Shown here: positions 53,363 through 62,073 of the stretch, piece after piece | Layout of the letters: each line of letters begins with the position of its first letter | Numbering within the stretch: the stretch's first letter is position 1 | Assembly: GCF_019352175.1 (NCBI RefSeq) | Contig: NZ_JACBYI010000024.1 | Location: forward strand, 34,431-98,430 | Direction: 5' to 3' | DNA: 64,000 nt | From: Paenibacillus sp. S150 | GTDB lineage: Bacteria > Bacillota > Bacilli > Paenibacillales > Paenibacillaceae | Notes under the pieces: model-generated | The model's input: the letters and a program-made list of their open reading frames with translations, nothing else | What the model was told of the DNA's origin: nothing | Databases searched by the model: none | Made by a program: the position numbers and the translations under genes

Positions 53363-55297
53363 ATGGATTTCAATGACTATATGAAGCTGTGGAATTACGC
53401 GCATTGCAAAGTGATGGATGTCCGCCGCATTTCGATGAAGGCTGGTGAATGTATAAGCGCCTATGTTGTTCCCTCCAGCCTGTTCCTGATGTCCATTCGC
53501 GGAAGCGGATCGGTGATGCTGGATGGTGCAGCTCATCCAATCAGGCGCTATACAGTACTTCATACCGGAAAAGGCGTACGCCTTGACATTCAGGCTGGCC
53601 GAGGCGGGCTGGACTATTACAGTGTGTATTATAAAGCCGGCATTCCAGCTTCGGGTCAAAATCTGGCCGAGCTGTCCCGGCGCGCACGTCCCTTTGATTA
53701 TTCCTACAGCTTTGTTCCGGAATCCCCGGCCGCGCTTCACCGCTTCCTGAGCGATATGTTCAAGAGCTTTGGGACGCCGCAGGCGCTTAGTCCATTACAC
53801 GCCAGGGCGCTGCTCTCCCAATTCGTGCATGAACTGCTGATTCAGATGCATATGCAGAGCAAGGGTGTGGAGAAACGGGGTCTGGCTGCACAGGTCGTAT
53901 CTATCATTCATGACCGCTACGCAGAGCCGATTACACTGGAGGCACTGTCCGAAAGCCTGAATTACAGCGTCCCCCATTTATCCTCCTATTTCAAAAACCG
54001 TACAGGCCTCAGCCCCATCGATTATTTAATTAAGGTGCGTATCGATAAGGCAGCGGCGCTGCTCCTTGAAACAGATGCTACCTTGAAGGAAATTGCTTCT
54101 GGCGTCGGGTATCAGGACCCTTATTATTTAGGAAGGCTGTTCAAAAAGTATAAAGGTGTTTCCCCGTCGCGATATAGAGAAGAGCATGCGGCGAGAAGAC
54201 GGGAAGAAGATTGTCCTGCCACAACCATGAGATCGTCCATTGTTCCTCCGGATTCGCTTGTCTATACTGATATCAGTGATAATCATTATCAGTACAAGAT
54301 GAGCGACGACAGAGAGGAAGATCTATTTATGTTGAAACCATCCGGGACGCTGCTGGCAACAGTATTGCTGCTAAGCTGTATGCTTGTAATCAGCGCCTGC
54401 GGCGCCAACAATACTGCCGGTACAGAGAGTGCCCAGTCAACGGCTGCTCCGTCCCCCTCCGACCTGCCGCAGACCAAAACGGTCAGTACAATTAACGGGG
54501 ACATAGAGATTCCGGCAGACCCGGAACGAATTGTGGCAGGGGAGTATCTTGGAAGCCTGATTGCACTCGGAATTACGCCCGTTGGAACCTCGGATCACCA
54601 CCTTAAGAATCCGTATTTTCAGGAATACCTCAAGGATGTGGAGAATATCGGCGAGGGCAACGGGAATCTGGAGAAAATCATGGCGCTGGATCCCGATTTG
54701 ATTATCATGGATGACACCTACGCTGAATTGAACGAGCAGTTGTCCAAAATTGCCCCTACCGTTGTGATCCCGTTCGCCTCCCTTAAGACGGTGCATGAAG
54801 AAGTTTCCTATTTCGGTGAGCTGCTCGGCAAAGACAATGAAGCGGCAAGCTGGCTCGCCGATTATGACAGCCGCATGGCAGCCGCTAAGGAAAATGTCCT
54901 GAAGACGATTCCTGCAGACCGTACATTCTCTATCCTTGAGGTTTCGGATGCAGACAAAAGCATCATGGCTGTCGGAGCGGACTTTGGGAAGGGAGGACAG
55001 CCGATCTACAACGGTTTTGGCTTCAAGCCACCGTCTGAAGTGGCTGCCGAGATGGCCGATCCTGGCTGGGCGTCCATCTCGGCCGAGACCTTGCCCAAAT
55101 ATGCCGGGGATTATATTATCCTGACTTCTGACTCCTATACGCTGGATAAGCTCAAAGCCGAACCGGTCTGGAGCTCGCTGGATGCGGTGAAAAACGGCCG
55201 GGTGTATATTTGGGGAACGGACCGCTCCTGGTATTGGGACCCAATCGCCATTTTGAGTCAGACAGAAGAACTGGCAGCCTGGCTGGCCGGACTGTAG
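53363..55297 (+). CDS. AraC regulator fused in frame to siderophore-binding lipoprotein
   Basis: One 644-codon frame encodes a cupin-like sensor (about 10-110) and an AraC HTH domain (about 175-280), then, from codon 323, a complete lipoprotein signal (lipobox ISAC) and a FecB/FepB-type iron-siderophore-binding domain (to 644). Btr of Bacillus subtilis is a natural AraC-binding-domain fusion, but it stays in the cytosol and has no such signal. Between the parts lie a perfect Fur box (54277-54291) and a usable start at 54329. The frame may thus give a regulator, a separately made lipoprotein, or a read-through fusion. The ATG at 53363 is chosen from the promoter position. Confidence 0.75.
   Translation: MDFNDYMKLWNYAHCKVMDVRRISMKAGECISAYVVPSSLFLMSIRGSGSVMLDGAAHPIRRYTVLHTGKGVRLDIQAGRGGLDYYSVYYKAGIPASGQNLAELSRRARPFDYSYSFVPESPAALHRFLSDMFKSFGTPQALSPLHARALLSQFVHELLIQMHMQSKGVEKRGLAAQVVSIIHDRYAEPITLEALSESLNYSVPHLSSYFKNRTGLSPIDYLIKVRIDKAAALLLETDATLKEIASGVGYQDPYYLGRLFKKYKGVSPSRYREEHAARRREEDCPATTMRSSIVPPDSLVYTDISDNHYQYKMSDDREEDLFMLKPSGTLLATVLLLSCMLVISACGANNTAGTESAQSTAAPSPSDLPQTKTVSTINGDIEIPADPERIVAGEYLGSLIALGITPVGTSDHHLKNPYFQEYLKDVENIGEGNGNLEKIMALDPDLIIMDDTYAELNEQLSKIAPTVVIPFASLKTVHEEVSYFGELLGKDNEAASWLADYDSRMAAAKENVLKTIPADRTFSILEVSDADKSIMAVGADFGKGGQPIYNGFGFKPPSEVAAEMADPGWASISAETLPKYAGDYIILTSDSYTLDKLKAEPVWSSLDAVKNGRVYIWGTDRSWYWDPIAILSQTEELAAWLAGL
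54277..54291. promoter_or_regulatory. Perfect Fur box inside the AraC/lipoprotein frame
   Basis: TGATAATCATTATCA matches the 7-1-7 Fur consensus exactly. It lies 38 bp before the internal lipoprotein start and about 110 bp beyond the last AraC-like codons. The encoded amino acids there (SDNHYQ) match neither domain. Confidence 0.85.
54329..55297 (+). CDS. Candidate separate start: iron-siderophore-binding lipoprotein
   Basis: An ATG at 54329, in the same frame as the AraC gene, begins a 322-residue protein that is complete as an ABC siderophore-binding lipoprotein: signal with Cys24 in ISAC, Ser/Pro/Thr linker, then the two-lobed domain with RIVAGEYLGSLIALGITPVG. GAGAGGAAG lies about eight bases upstream and a Fur box just before that. 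Length equals that of free-standing family members. I infer that it is made as its own iron-repressed product; no permease or ATPase genes accompany it. Confidence 0.6.
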   Translation: MLKPSGTLLATVLLLSCMLVISACGANNTAGTESAQSTAAPSPSDLPQTKTVSTINGDIEIPADPERIVAGEYLGSLIALGITPVGTSDHHLKNPYFQEYLKDVENIGEGNGNLEKIMALDPDLIIMDDTYAELNEQLSKIAPTVVIPFASLKTVHEEVSYFGELLGKDNEAASWLADYDSRMAAAKENVLKTIPADRTFSILEVSDADKSIMAVGADFGKGGQPIYNGFGFKPPSEVAAEMADPGWASISAETLPKYAGDYIILTSDSYTLDKLKAEPVWSSLDAVKNGRVYIWGTDRSWYWDPIAILSQTEELAAWLAGL

Positions 55298-55733
55298 TAA
55301 TTACTGTAAGAAATTGTCGGAAAGGAAGATTGAGTTAAATTGTGATCGTACTGAACCTGCGGGCTCGATGATATGCAGGAGGAACCGTGAAATTAGGGAA
55401 GCTGGCCGGGATCGCGGGGCAGGAAATGAAGTGGAATGGTGTGAAGTGGAATTAGTGAACTGACATGGGACAGAAAAGCTTGCGGCAGAGGGAATAGTGG
55501 GAAAAAGGTAACTTCATTTCAGCGCATTTCCCTGAAAGGGAGAAAATCGGATGGACTAGGTATCCTTTTCCCACTCAAGCTGAAGCAGCCTGATGACAAC
55601 AACCAATGGGCAATAAGCCGGGAATGGATTTCCTCGGCTTGGCATTGGAATAAGTGAATGGATGCCGCAGTTGGCTGGTTGAAGCTCTTGTGCGTAAGCT
55701 AGCCCGCCCCAAAGTGCCATCCAGAGTTGCATC
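55298..55733. other. Intergenic region without a supported gene
   Basis: The 436 bp between the binding-protein gene and the AraC gene hold only short open frames without ribosome binding sites. GA-rich repeats such as GTGGAATGGTGTGAAGTGGA and a TTTCCCTGAAAGGGAGAAA imperfect hairpin (near 55525) suggest decayed or intergenic repeat DNA. Confidence 0.45.
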
Positions 55734-56603
55734 CTAGAACCCCCGCACACTTGAGGGGGTTCTTTGCTTGTGCTTTTTGAAGGTGCGGCTGAAGTAGTAG
55801 ATATCGTTGAAGCCGGTAGCTGCGGCAATTTCGGAAACGGTCAGCTGCGTATGGCGCAGCATGTAATCAGCCCGTTCCAGCCGGACGGTGTTGACGTATC
55901 CGGAGACCGTATGTCCGGTCAGCTCCTTGAAGAGGCGGCTGAAATGGAAGCGGCTGAGTCCGGCCAGCGCCGCAAGGCCGTCTACATAGATCGGCTCCTG
56001 GTAATGGGTGTCAATATGACGCAGCACCGGAGTGAACCGCTCAATGGTCTGTATGCGCCGGTGCTGCTCGGCCTGCGACAGCACGGTAACGTCATGCCCG
56101 CGCAGCAGCAGCATGAGCAGACGGTACAGCTCGGACTTGACCGCCAGCTCATAGCCGAATTCACGGCGTTCCAGCTCACGGATAATCGTCAGAGCACAGT
56201 CTGTAATGTGCTTATCTCCCCGGATATGGTTGCGCAGCAGCAGCCGGTTCTGCTGGATCGGCGCGATAAACCTGGTTTCGGCAGCGTCGCTTACGGGGCT
56301 GTGCAAGAGTGACGTGTCTGCGATAATCGCATAGTACAGAAGATCGTCCGAGGCGCTTACGCCGTAATGCAGCTCGTTGCTGTTCACGGCGATCAGATCG
56401 CCGGCCCGGACGGGGATTGGTGTCCGTCCGCATTCGAACACAGCCTCTCCGCTCTCAATGAACAGAAATTCCAGATGCTCATGCCAGTGGGGAGGGAACA
56501 GCACAACTCCCGCCCGGTCGAAGCGCTGGGTATGTACTTTAATCGGGAATCCGGGGTCCGGCATGTCCATGGGCTCCCGCAGCTCCATGTCGTAGTTCAG
56601 CAT
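55734..56603 (-). CDS. AraC-family regulator with cupin domain
   Basis: The 289-residue protein has an N-terminal cupin sensor (about 20-90; PPHWHEHLEFLFIESGE) and a C-terminal AraC HTH pair (about 185-285). The ATG at 56603 has GGGAGG upstream and is preferred to an earlier in-frame start. It diverges from the sugar isomerase gene and probably regulates it in response to a sugar. Confidence 0.88.
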   Translation of the reverse strand: MLNYDMELREPMDMPDPGFPIKVHTQRFDRAGVVLFPPHWHEHLEFLFIESGEAVFECGRTPIPVRAGDLIAVNSNELHYGVSASDDLLYYAIIADTSLLHSPVSDAAETRFIAPIQQNRLLLRNHIRGDKHITDCALTIIRELERREFGYELAVKSELYRLLMLLLRGHDVTVLSQAEQHRRIQTIERFTPVLRHIDTHYQEPIYVDGLAALAGLSRFHFSRLFKELTGHTVSGYVNTVRLERADYMLRHTQLTVSEIAAATGFNDIYYFSRTFKKHKQRTPSSVRGF

Positions 56604-56724
56604 GTCTGTCGCACCTCCCACCGCACAATTGTACAAACAAGACCGCAAGGCTCTGCATGGTCTTCATGATTGAAATCATTATAATACGAATCAGAACTGA
56701 TGCAAACTAAAAGAGAGAGCGTGA

Positions 56725-56841
56725 ATGGATATAATCAGAATTGGCGTAATTGTCCAATTAAGCAGTGAAGGCATGGAAGAGTGCCGCAGGGGCACCGGGC
56801 TGGGACTGGAATACGTCAAGCGGACATGGAATGCAATCTAA
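56725..56841 (+). pseudogene. 38-codon frame resembling the isomerase N-terminus
   Basis: ATG to TAA encodes RIGVIVQLSSEGMEECRR, which resembles KIGVIVDSFQVGVKEGLRK at the start of the next gene (56866) and then diverges. AGAGAGAG lies upstream. It may be a truncated duplicate or a short leader peptide; the similarity is by eye only. Confidence 0.35.
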
Positions 56842-56865
56842 AGAGCGCAAGGGAGGAAGATCATC

Positions 56866-57759
56866 ATGGCTACACCTGTGATCAGGAATAAAATCGGCGT
56901 GATTGTGGACAGCTTTCAGGTTGGGGTGAAGGAGGGCTTACGCAAGGCGAAGGAAGCGGGAGCGGATGGGGTGCAGATCTATGCGGTACAGGGTGAATTC
57001 AATCCGGCGAACTTGCCGCCGTCCGCACGCCGTGAATGGAAGGATTATATCGCTTCACTCGGACTCGAAATCTCGGCTCTTGTCGGTGATCTGGGAGGGC
57101 ATGGCTTCCAGGACCCTGCGCAGAACCGGGCCAAAATCGACAAGTCCAAGCGCATTATGGAGCTCGCCAAAGAGCTGGGCACGGACATTGTGACCACGCA
57201 TATCGGTATTGTCCCTCCGGACCGGAACAGCCGGACCTATGAAACGATGCACACAGCCTGCGTGGAGCTCAGCCAATATGCGCATGAGATGAATGCATAC
57301 TTCGCGATCGAAACCGGGCCGGAAATCGCCTCCCACTTGAAAATGTTTCTGGACGGGCTGGGTTCAAAGGGAGTATCTGTAAATTTCGACCCGGCAAATA
57401 TGGTTATGGTGACCGGAGATGATCCGGTACAGGGGGTTCATACCCTGAGAGACTACATTGTCCACACCCATGCCAAGGATGGCGTCAGGCTGGCAGCTAT
57501 CGATCCGCGCGATGTATACGGCGAGTATGGCTATGAAGCACCGGAGCTTGATCATGAGAAGATTGCGGAGATGGCAGAGACCGGCTCGGCATTTCGCGAG
57601 GTGCCATTGGGAGAGGGGAGTGTCGACTGGAATGGCTACCTTCAAGCGCTGAACGATATCGGATACAAAGGGTACCTGACGATTGAACGCGAAGTCGGGA
57701 CCCGTCCCGAGGCGGATATCCGCTTGGCCGTGGAGTTTCTGAAGCGGTTCCGGGCCTAG
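56866..57759 (+). CDS. Sugar phosphate isomerase/epimerase (AP endonuclease 2-like TIM barrel)
   Basis: The 297-residue protein has the xylose-isomerase-like TIM barrel, with metal-ligand-type residues in AIETGPE, NFDPANM, HTHAKDG and TIERE. The family includes epimerases and isomerases of sugars and inositol derivatives. GGGAGGAAG precedes the ATG. It diverges from the cupin AraC regulator and is followed by a spore protein gene that is probably independent. The substrate is unknown. Confidence 0.85.
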   Translation: MATPVIRNKIGVIVDSFQVGVKEGLRKAKEAGADGVQIYAVQGEFNPANLPPSARREWKDYIASLGLEISALVGDLGGHGFQDPAQNRAKIDKSKRIMELAKELGTDIVTTHIGIVPPDRNSRTYETMHTACVELSQYAHEMNAYFAIETGPEIASHLKMFLDGLGSKGVSVNFDPANMVMVTGDDPVQGVHTLRDYIVHTHAKDGVRLAAIDPRDVYGEYGYEAPELDHEKIAEMAETGSAFREVPLGEGSVDWNGYLQALNDIGYKGYLTIEREVGTRPEADIRLAVEFLKRFRA

Positions 57760-57834
57760 ACGAGCCTGCGGAAGCGGAATGAATATTGGAGTTTCCGGGC
57801 AAGTTAAGGGAAAGATATCGAGGAGTGAGTCAGG

Positions 57835-58116
57835 ATGGCCAGAAGAAGCAGGAGATATGTTGTGCCGGGTGCGGAACAGGGGATGCAGGCCTTCAAAGCC
57901 GATGTAATGAAACAGGAAGGCTATGCCGTTGATTCCAGCCGGCCGGACGATGTGAAATATGAAGTGGCTAAGGAGCTTGGAGTGCCTCTCCAGCCCGGGA
58001 ACAACGGAGGCCTTACTACAGAGTCGGCGGGCCAGATCGGCGGCAGAATCGGCGGCTCCATGGTTCGGGAAATGGTCCGGCTTGCCCAAGAACAGCTGGC
58101 GAACAAGAAGCAGTAA
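57835..58116 (+). CDS. Alpha/beta-type small acid-soluble spore protein
   Basis: The 93-residue protein has the conserved SASP core: FKADVMKQEGY, KYEVAKELGVPL, LTTESAGQIGG and IGGSMVREMV, with a basic N-terminal extension. These proteins coat DNA in the spore and protect it from UV and heat. GAGGAG precedes the ATG and a terminator follows. Expression should be forespore-specific (sigma-G), although I do not see a clear sigma-G promoter. This gene shows that the host forms endospores. Confidence 0.95.
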   Translation: MARRSRRYVVPGAEQGMQAFKADVMKQEGYAVDSSRPDDVKYEVAKELGVPLQPGNNGGLTTESAGQIGGRIGGSMVREMVRLAQEQLANKKQ

Positions 58117-58133
58117 GGAATAAGCTTCTAGGA

Positions 58134-58155
58134 CGGGGCCAATGCCCCGCTTTTT
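58134..58155 (+). terminator. Terminator after the spore protein gene
   Basis: CGGGGC-CAAT-GCCCCG is followed by CTTTTT. Confidence 0.8.
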
Positions 58156-58270
58156 CCTTGAAACACAAGAATTTATAGGCTTTAAGGTTTAAATTGTCCT
58201 TTCCACACTTTGCGCTCTTTTAGCAAATTTCAAAATCGTGAGACAAGAGCTGGCGATTGTAGTCCAAGAG

Positions 58271-58314
58271 AAACGGCTGTCCTCCTTCGTTAAGAAGGCG
58301 CAGCCGTTTTTTTT
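58271..58314 (+). terminator. Second terminator, no clear gene before it
   Basis: AAACGGCTG pairs with CAGCCGTTT, with CCTTC/GAAGG inside, followed by a run of Ts. It lies 115 bp after the spore protein terminator with no supported gene between, so it could end a small RNA. Confidence 0.65.
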
Positions 58315-58345
58315 GAATTTCAGCTTCAGGCTGTATCACGTACGT

Positions 58346-58615
58346 ATGAGCAGCAAAAACGGAACTTACAATGGGCGGCCTTTGAATAGGGGGTGGAACG
58401 GATTCTATGGCATGCTGGGCATCCCGATGATGCCGTCGATCCACCGAGCTGTAAGCAGCTATCCGAAAGAAGCCGGCGACAAGCAAGTGCCGGTATTTCA
58501 GCTTCCGGATACCACCGCCCAAACCGTAGGCTCAAGAACCCATTCCGGCAGATTGGCCCATGAACGGGCAGCCCGGGAGCCGGCCGGGTATCTGGCAGAG
58601 ATTTTGTCCAGATAG
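58346..58615 (+). CDS. Small hypothetical protein
   Basis: An 89-codon frame after the terminator encodes a Gly/Pro/Arg-rich protein (NRGWNGFYGMLGIPMMPSIH) without signal or membrane segments. I do not recognise it. The ATG lacks a ribosome binding site, and a competing open frame lies on the other strand, so it may not be a gene. Confidence 0.3.
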   Translation: MSSKNGTYNGRPLNRGWNGFYGMLGIPMMPSIHRAVSSYPKEAGDKQVPVFQLPDTTAQTVGSRTHSGRLAHERAAREPAGYLAEILSR

Positions 58616-58641
58616 GGCCTGCTGCATAACGCGGCTATGGA

Positions 58642-59121
58642 TTAGACAATGTTAAGCAACAAACCATAATGCTGCCGCGCCGCCTCTTCAAAGAGATCAA
58701 ACAGGGAGTGCAGATGCGGCAGCAGATATTCGTCAACCAGCTCTTCGTAGGTCTCATCGTCTCTCATCGGAAAGGCCAGCATGATCAGTGCTTGTTCATC
58801 GAGAGTATCGAGGTCCGTGTTGTGCATGTTTGTCCACTTCTCGAAATCAATTCGTCCCTCCAAGCGTTCAGGCTGCCTAAGCCCGGGGATTTGAACAGCG
58901 ATTTGCGCAACCTTCTCCGCAGGCAGATAGAAAGAGCCGTACTCAGTAACCGCGCTGTCCACCTTATACTGTTCTTGGGCAGGAACGAGTGGAACATCGG
59001 GGAACATGCCTGCAATCAGGCTCCAGGTTTTGTCGATATCGAGTGCTGCCTCCTGCACGCGTCCTGCCAGAATCTCTTCCAGATTATTATTTTCCATATA
59101 GTATACACCGGTAATCCCCAT
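58642..59121 (-). CDS. DUF1877 family protein
   Basis: The 159-residue protein begins MGITGVYYMENNNLEEIL and has LDIDKTWSLIAGM (about 28-40), as in the YfbM-like DUF1877 family, whose function is unknown. There is no signal peptide. AAGGAGAG precedes the ATG. It is cytoplasmic and apparently monocistronic. Confidence 0.75.
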   Translation of the reverse strand: MGITGVYYMENNNLEEILAGRVQEAALDIDKTWSLIAGMFPDVPLVPAQEQYKVDSAVTEYGSFYLPAEKVAQIAVQIPGLRQPERLEGRIDFEKWTNMHNTDLDTLDEQALIMLAFPMRDDETYEELVDEYLLPHLHSLFDLFEEAARQHYGLLLNIV

Positions 59122-59231
59122 CTGTATCTCTCCTTAATGGCAAGTAATTACTCTATCCAGCCTGCTTTGGAAAGAAGCCGCTGTGATAGGCTCTTGTATG
59201 TGTATACCCGCAAATCAGGAGGGAAATCATC

Positions 59232-61631
59232 CTACAGGTATTGGCCCGTAATCTGGTCTGCGCTCACCGGCTTGCTGTAGTAGAAGCCCTGGGCGTTGTA
59301 ACACTGAATTTCCTTGAGCAGCGTGACTTGTTCTTCTGTCTCCACGCCTTCGGCGACGATCGTCAGCCCGAGCTGCCGGGCCATGGAGATAATCATCTCG
59401 GCGATAGCGCGGCTGTCGGTGTCGGTGGTGATTTTGCGGACAAAGGAGCGGTCGATCTTCAGGCAGCCGATAGGCAGGCTCTGCAGATAGCCAAGAGAGC
59501 TGTAGCCTGTGCCGAAGTCGTCCATGGAAACGGAAATGCCGGCTCCCCGGAGATCATTCAAAATGCTGATGACATGCTCTTCGTTGTGCATCATTGCGCT
59601 CTCCGTAATCTCAAGCTCAAGCAGCCCGGTATCGAAATCAAGCTCACGGATTGTACGCATAATCGATTTGAATATATCCGGCTTCATCAGATGAATCTGC
59701 GAGACATTCACGGCTACAGGAACCACCCGGCGGCCCTCGCGCTCCCACTGCTTCACCTGGGAGCAGGCCGTCCGGAGCACCCATTGCTCCAGCGGAATAA
59801 TGAAGCCTGATTTCTCTGCCAGCGGAATGAAATCCATGGGAGGAATCATGCCCAGAATAGGATGCTCCCAGCGCACAAGCGCTTCGAGACCGATGATTTC
59901 ACCGTTGCGGATATCAATTTTGGGCTGGTAGTACAGCCTGATCTGATCATTGTCCAGCGATTGCTCCAGATCATTCTCCAGAATGATCTGCTCCAGGCTG
60001 GTCTGGTCCCGTTCCGCATCATAGAACTGATATTGTGAGCTGCCGTTCTCCTTGGCGGTATACATCGCGGTGTCGGCGTGCTTCACCAGGGAGTCGGCAT
60101 CCAGTCCGTCCTCCGGAAAACGGGCGACCCCTACGGAAGCGGACAGCTTCACCGTATGATTTCCTACTTCAAACGGATGGGCAAACTCTTCCACGATGCT
60201 GTCCGCCAGTGCTTCCGTCTCTGCCCGTGAACGCAAAAGGGGAACAAGCACTGTGAATTCGTCCCCGCCCATCCGTGCAATGCTGCAGGAGGAGGGAAGA
60301 CAGCCCCTGAGCTTGCCGGCCGCCTGCTGGAGTACCTTGTCGCCGAAGGAATGGCCGAATAAATCGTTGATCCGTTTGAAGCGGTCAAGGTCAATGAAGA
60401 ACAGTGTGAATGGATATGCGGGAACGGGACTTTGCTCCGTATGCTCAAGCAGCAGCTTGTGAAAGGATCGGCGGTTGGCAAGACCGGTCAGCTCATCATG
60501 GTAGGCCAGATGGCGGATGGTTTCCTGATCTTTTTTATTCTTGGTAATATCCTTAATGATGCTGTAGATGCCGGCCGGGACCCTTTCAACCACAATCGGC
60601 AGCGAGGTAAGCCAGAAGGTCAGCATATCGCCGGCCAGGTTCCTCAGCTGCAGCTCGATAGTACTGGATTTGCCGCGCAGCACATGCCGGTAATGGTTCT
60701 GGGCCAGTGCATGGTATTCCCCCTCAAAAAGATCGGAGAAATGCCGTCCGAGCAGCTCCTGGCCGAGCAGCTTGGCAAGCAGCTCCGCCTGGCGGTTCAG
60801 CCCGGTGACCATGCCCCCGGCGTCGAATGCCAGCACACTGTCCGGATTGTATTCAAAAAGGGACATATAATGCTGCTCCGTCTCCATGATTCTGCGGTTC
60901 TGATGCTCCTGCCGGGTGTCTCTGTAGGCATCAGGAATGATGTAAAGACCCGTACAGATGAACATCGTCAGGATATAGGGGACCAGATGCAGGTAACTGC
61001 CCGGCTCTGTACCGGCAAGCGGGAGCACCGAAAAGGCGCAGAGCAGAGGAATCACCAGCAGTCCCATTGCACACAGGAGGATGCCGGGAAGAGTAGCCTT
61101 GGAATAGAGATTGTGCTCGCGGTTGCGGTTCGAGATTACAAGCACGCGCAGGATAGCCAGACACAGGCTGATTACAGCAGCCACCGTCATGATAACAAGT
61201 GCAGGCTTCCAGACCAGGAATTCACGGAACAGGAAGATGATATTCAGGTAGTCGAATACCAGAATCGTGGAGGCGGTCACCAGACTGATTTTTAAGTGCC
61301 GGCCTGTACTGCTGCGGGGCTGGCCGGAATACCAGACGCCAAAATAGGTGGCTGCGCAACAGCCGGCAATTGTGAACAAAAGATGCAGGATGTAGTATTC
61401 CGCAGCCAGGGGCAGATTGAGAGACAAAGGAACCAGGATGTGGGAAGTGCTGAAAGCAGCGGTACCCAGCAACATTGTTTTCTTCCGTGTAAGCCGGATA
61501 TTCAAGCCTTGCCCTTGGTGCGGACGGAAGGATACTGAACCGAATGTAATCAGGGTGCAGGCCGCCAGACTTGCCAGGAGGGCCAGAAGCAATTGCAGCC
61601 AATTCAAATTGAGGGGTTGGAAGTAGAGCAT
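59232..61631 (-). CDS. Membrane GGDEF-EAL cyclic-di-GMP protein with PAS domain
   Basis: The 799-residue protein has seven or so membrane helices (about 10-235; an MHYT-like sensor without the motif), a PAS domain (about 255-370), a GGDEF domain (about 378-540) with intact MGGDEF, and an EAL domain (about 555-795) with GLEALVRW, TESAM, DDFGTGYSSL and VAEGVET. Both synthetic and hydrolytic sites look intact, so it may make or break cyclic di-GMP depending on its sensor. AAAGAGG precedes the ATG. Confidence 0.9.
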   Translation of the reverse strand: MLYFQPLNLNWLQLLLALLASLAACTLITFGSVSFRPHQGQGLNIRLTRKKTMLLGTAAFSTSHILVPLSLNLPLAAEYYILHLLFTIAGCCAATYFGVWYSGQPRSSTGRHLKISLVTASTILVFDYLNIIFLFREFLVWKPALVIMTVAAVISLCLAILRVLVISNRNREHNLYSKATLPGILLCAMGLLVIPLLCAFSVLPLAGTEPGSYLHLVPYILTMFICTGLYIIPDAYRDTRQEHQNRRIMETEQHYMSLFEYNPDSVLAFDAGGMVTGLNRQAELLAKLLGQELLGRHFSDLFEGEYHALAQNHYRHVLRGKSSTIELQLRNLAGDMLTFWLTSLPIVVERVPAGIYSIIKDITKNKKDQETIRHLAYHDELTGLANRRSFHKLLLEHTEQSPVPAYPFTLFFIDLDRFKRINDLFGHSFGDKVLQQAAGKLRGCLPSSCSIARMGGDEFTVLVPLLRSRAETEALADSIVEEFAHPFEVGNHTVKLSASVGVARFPEDGLDADSLVKHADTAMYTAKENGSSQYQFYDAERDQTSLEQIILENDLEQSLDNDQIRLYYQPKIDIRNGEIIGLEALVRWEHPILGMIPPMDFIPLAEKSGFIIPLEQWVLRTACSQVKQWEREGRRVVPVAVNVSQIHLMKPDIFKSIMRTIRELDFDTGLLELEITESAMMHNEEHVISILNDLRGAGISVSMDDFGTGYSSLGYLQSLPIGCLKIDRSFVRKITTDTDSRAIAEMIISMARQLGLTIVAEGVETEEQVTLLKEIQCYNAQGFYYSKPVSADQITGQYL

Positions 61632-62073
61632 GGGTGTAACCTCTTTCGCTATGTAGATATAATATTCAAGTTAAATTATGTAGGTCTTTTTTCATAGGAC
61701 ATTTATCGTAATTAAACAATAAATCAGGCAATTAAACTCCTTTTTTGCTAGAATAACGAAAATAAAATGATAAAAAATCTCCATTCTGCGGTGCGTTTGA
61801 AATGGAAGGTCTTTTTATGTGCGTATGCGTATTTTGTTATTCCTGTGATCATTAGTGAGGATTAATATCTGGCTTACGCTATCTCTCCCATTGATTTGTT
61901 GCACAGGAGAACTCTTTTTTTTAAAACCGTCCATTTTTTGTATTTTTCTGTATATAATTAAATGGCATAACAGTATAAGGATCAAGCGAAAATTGTAATA
62001 GGGATTTGCTCGAACATTCCTTATAATAAGGAATAAACACATTGAAGCAACACATGTCGAGAGGAAGTTAGCC
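61632..62073. other. A/T-rich divergent intergenic region
   Basis: The 442 bp between two divergent membrane-signalling genes are strongly A/T-rich. A TATAAT lies at 61953-61958, about 115 bp before the kinase start, but without a good -35. No coding region or known RNA structure is seen. Confidence 0.45.

Noticed and set aside
58238..58345. Upstream part of the 58346 frame as coding sequence
   Set aside because: It is crossed by a strong terminator at 58271-58314.
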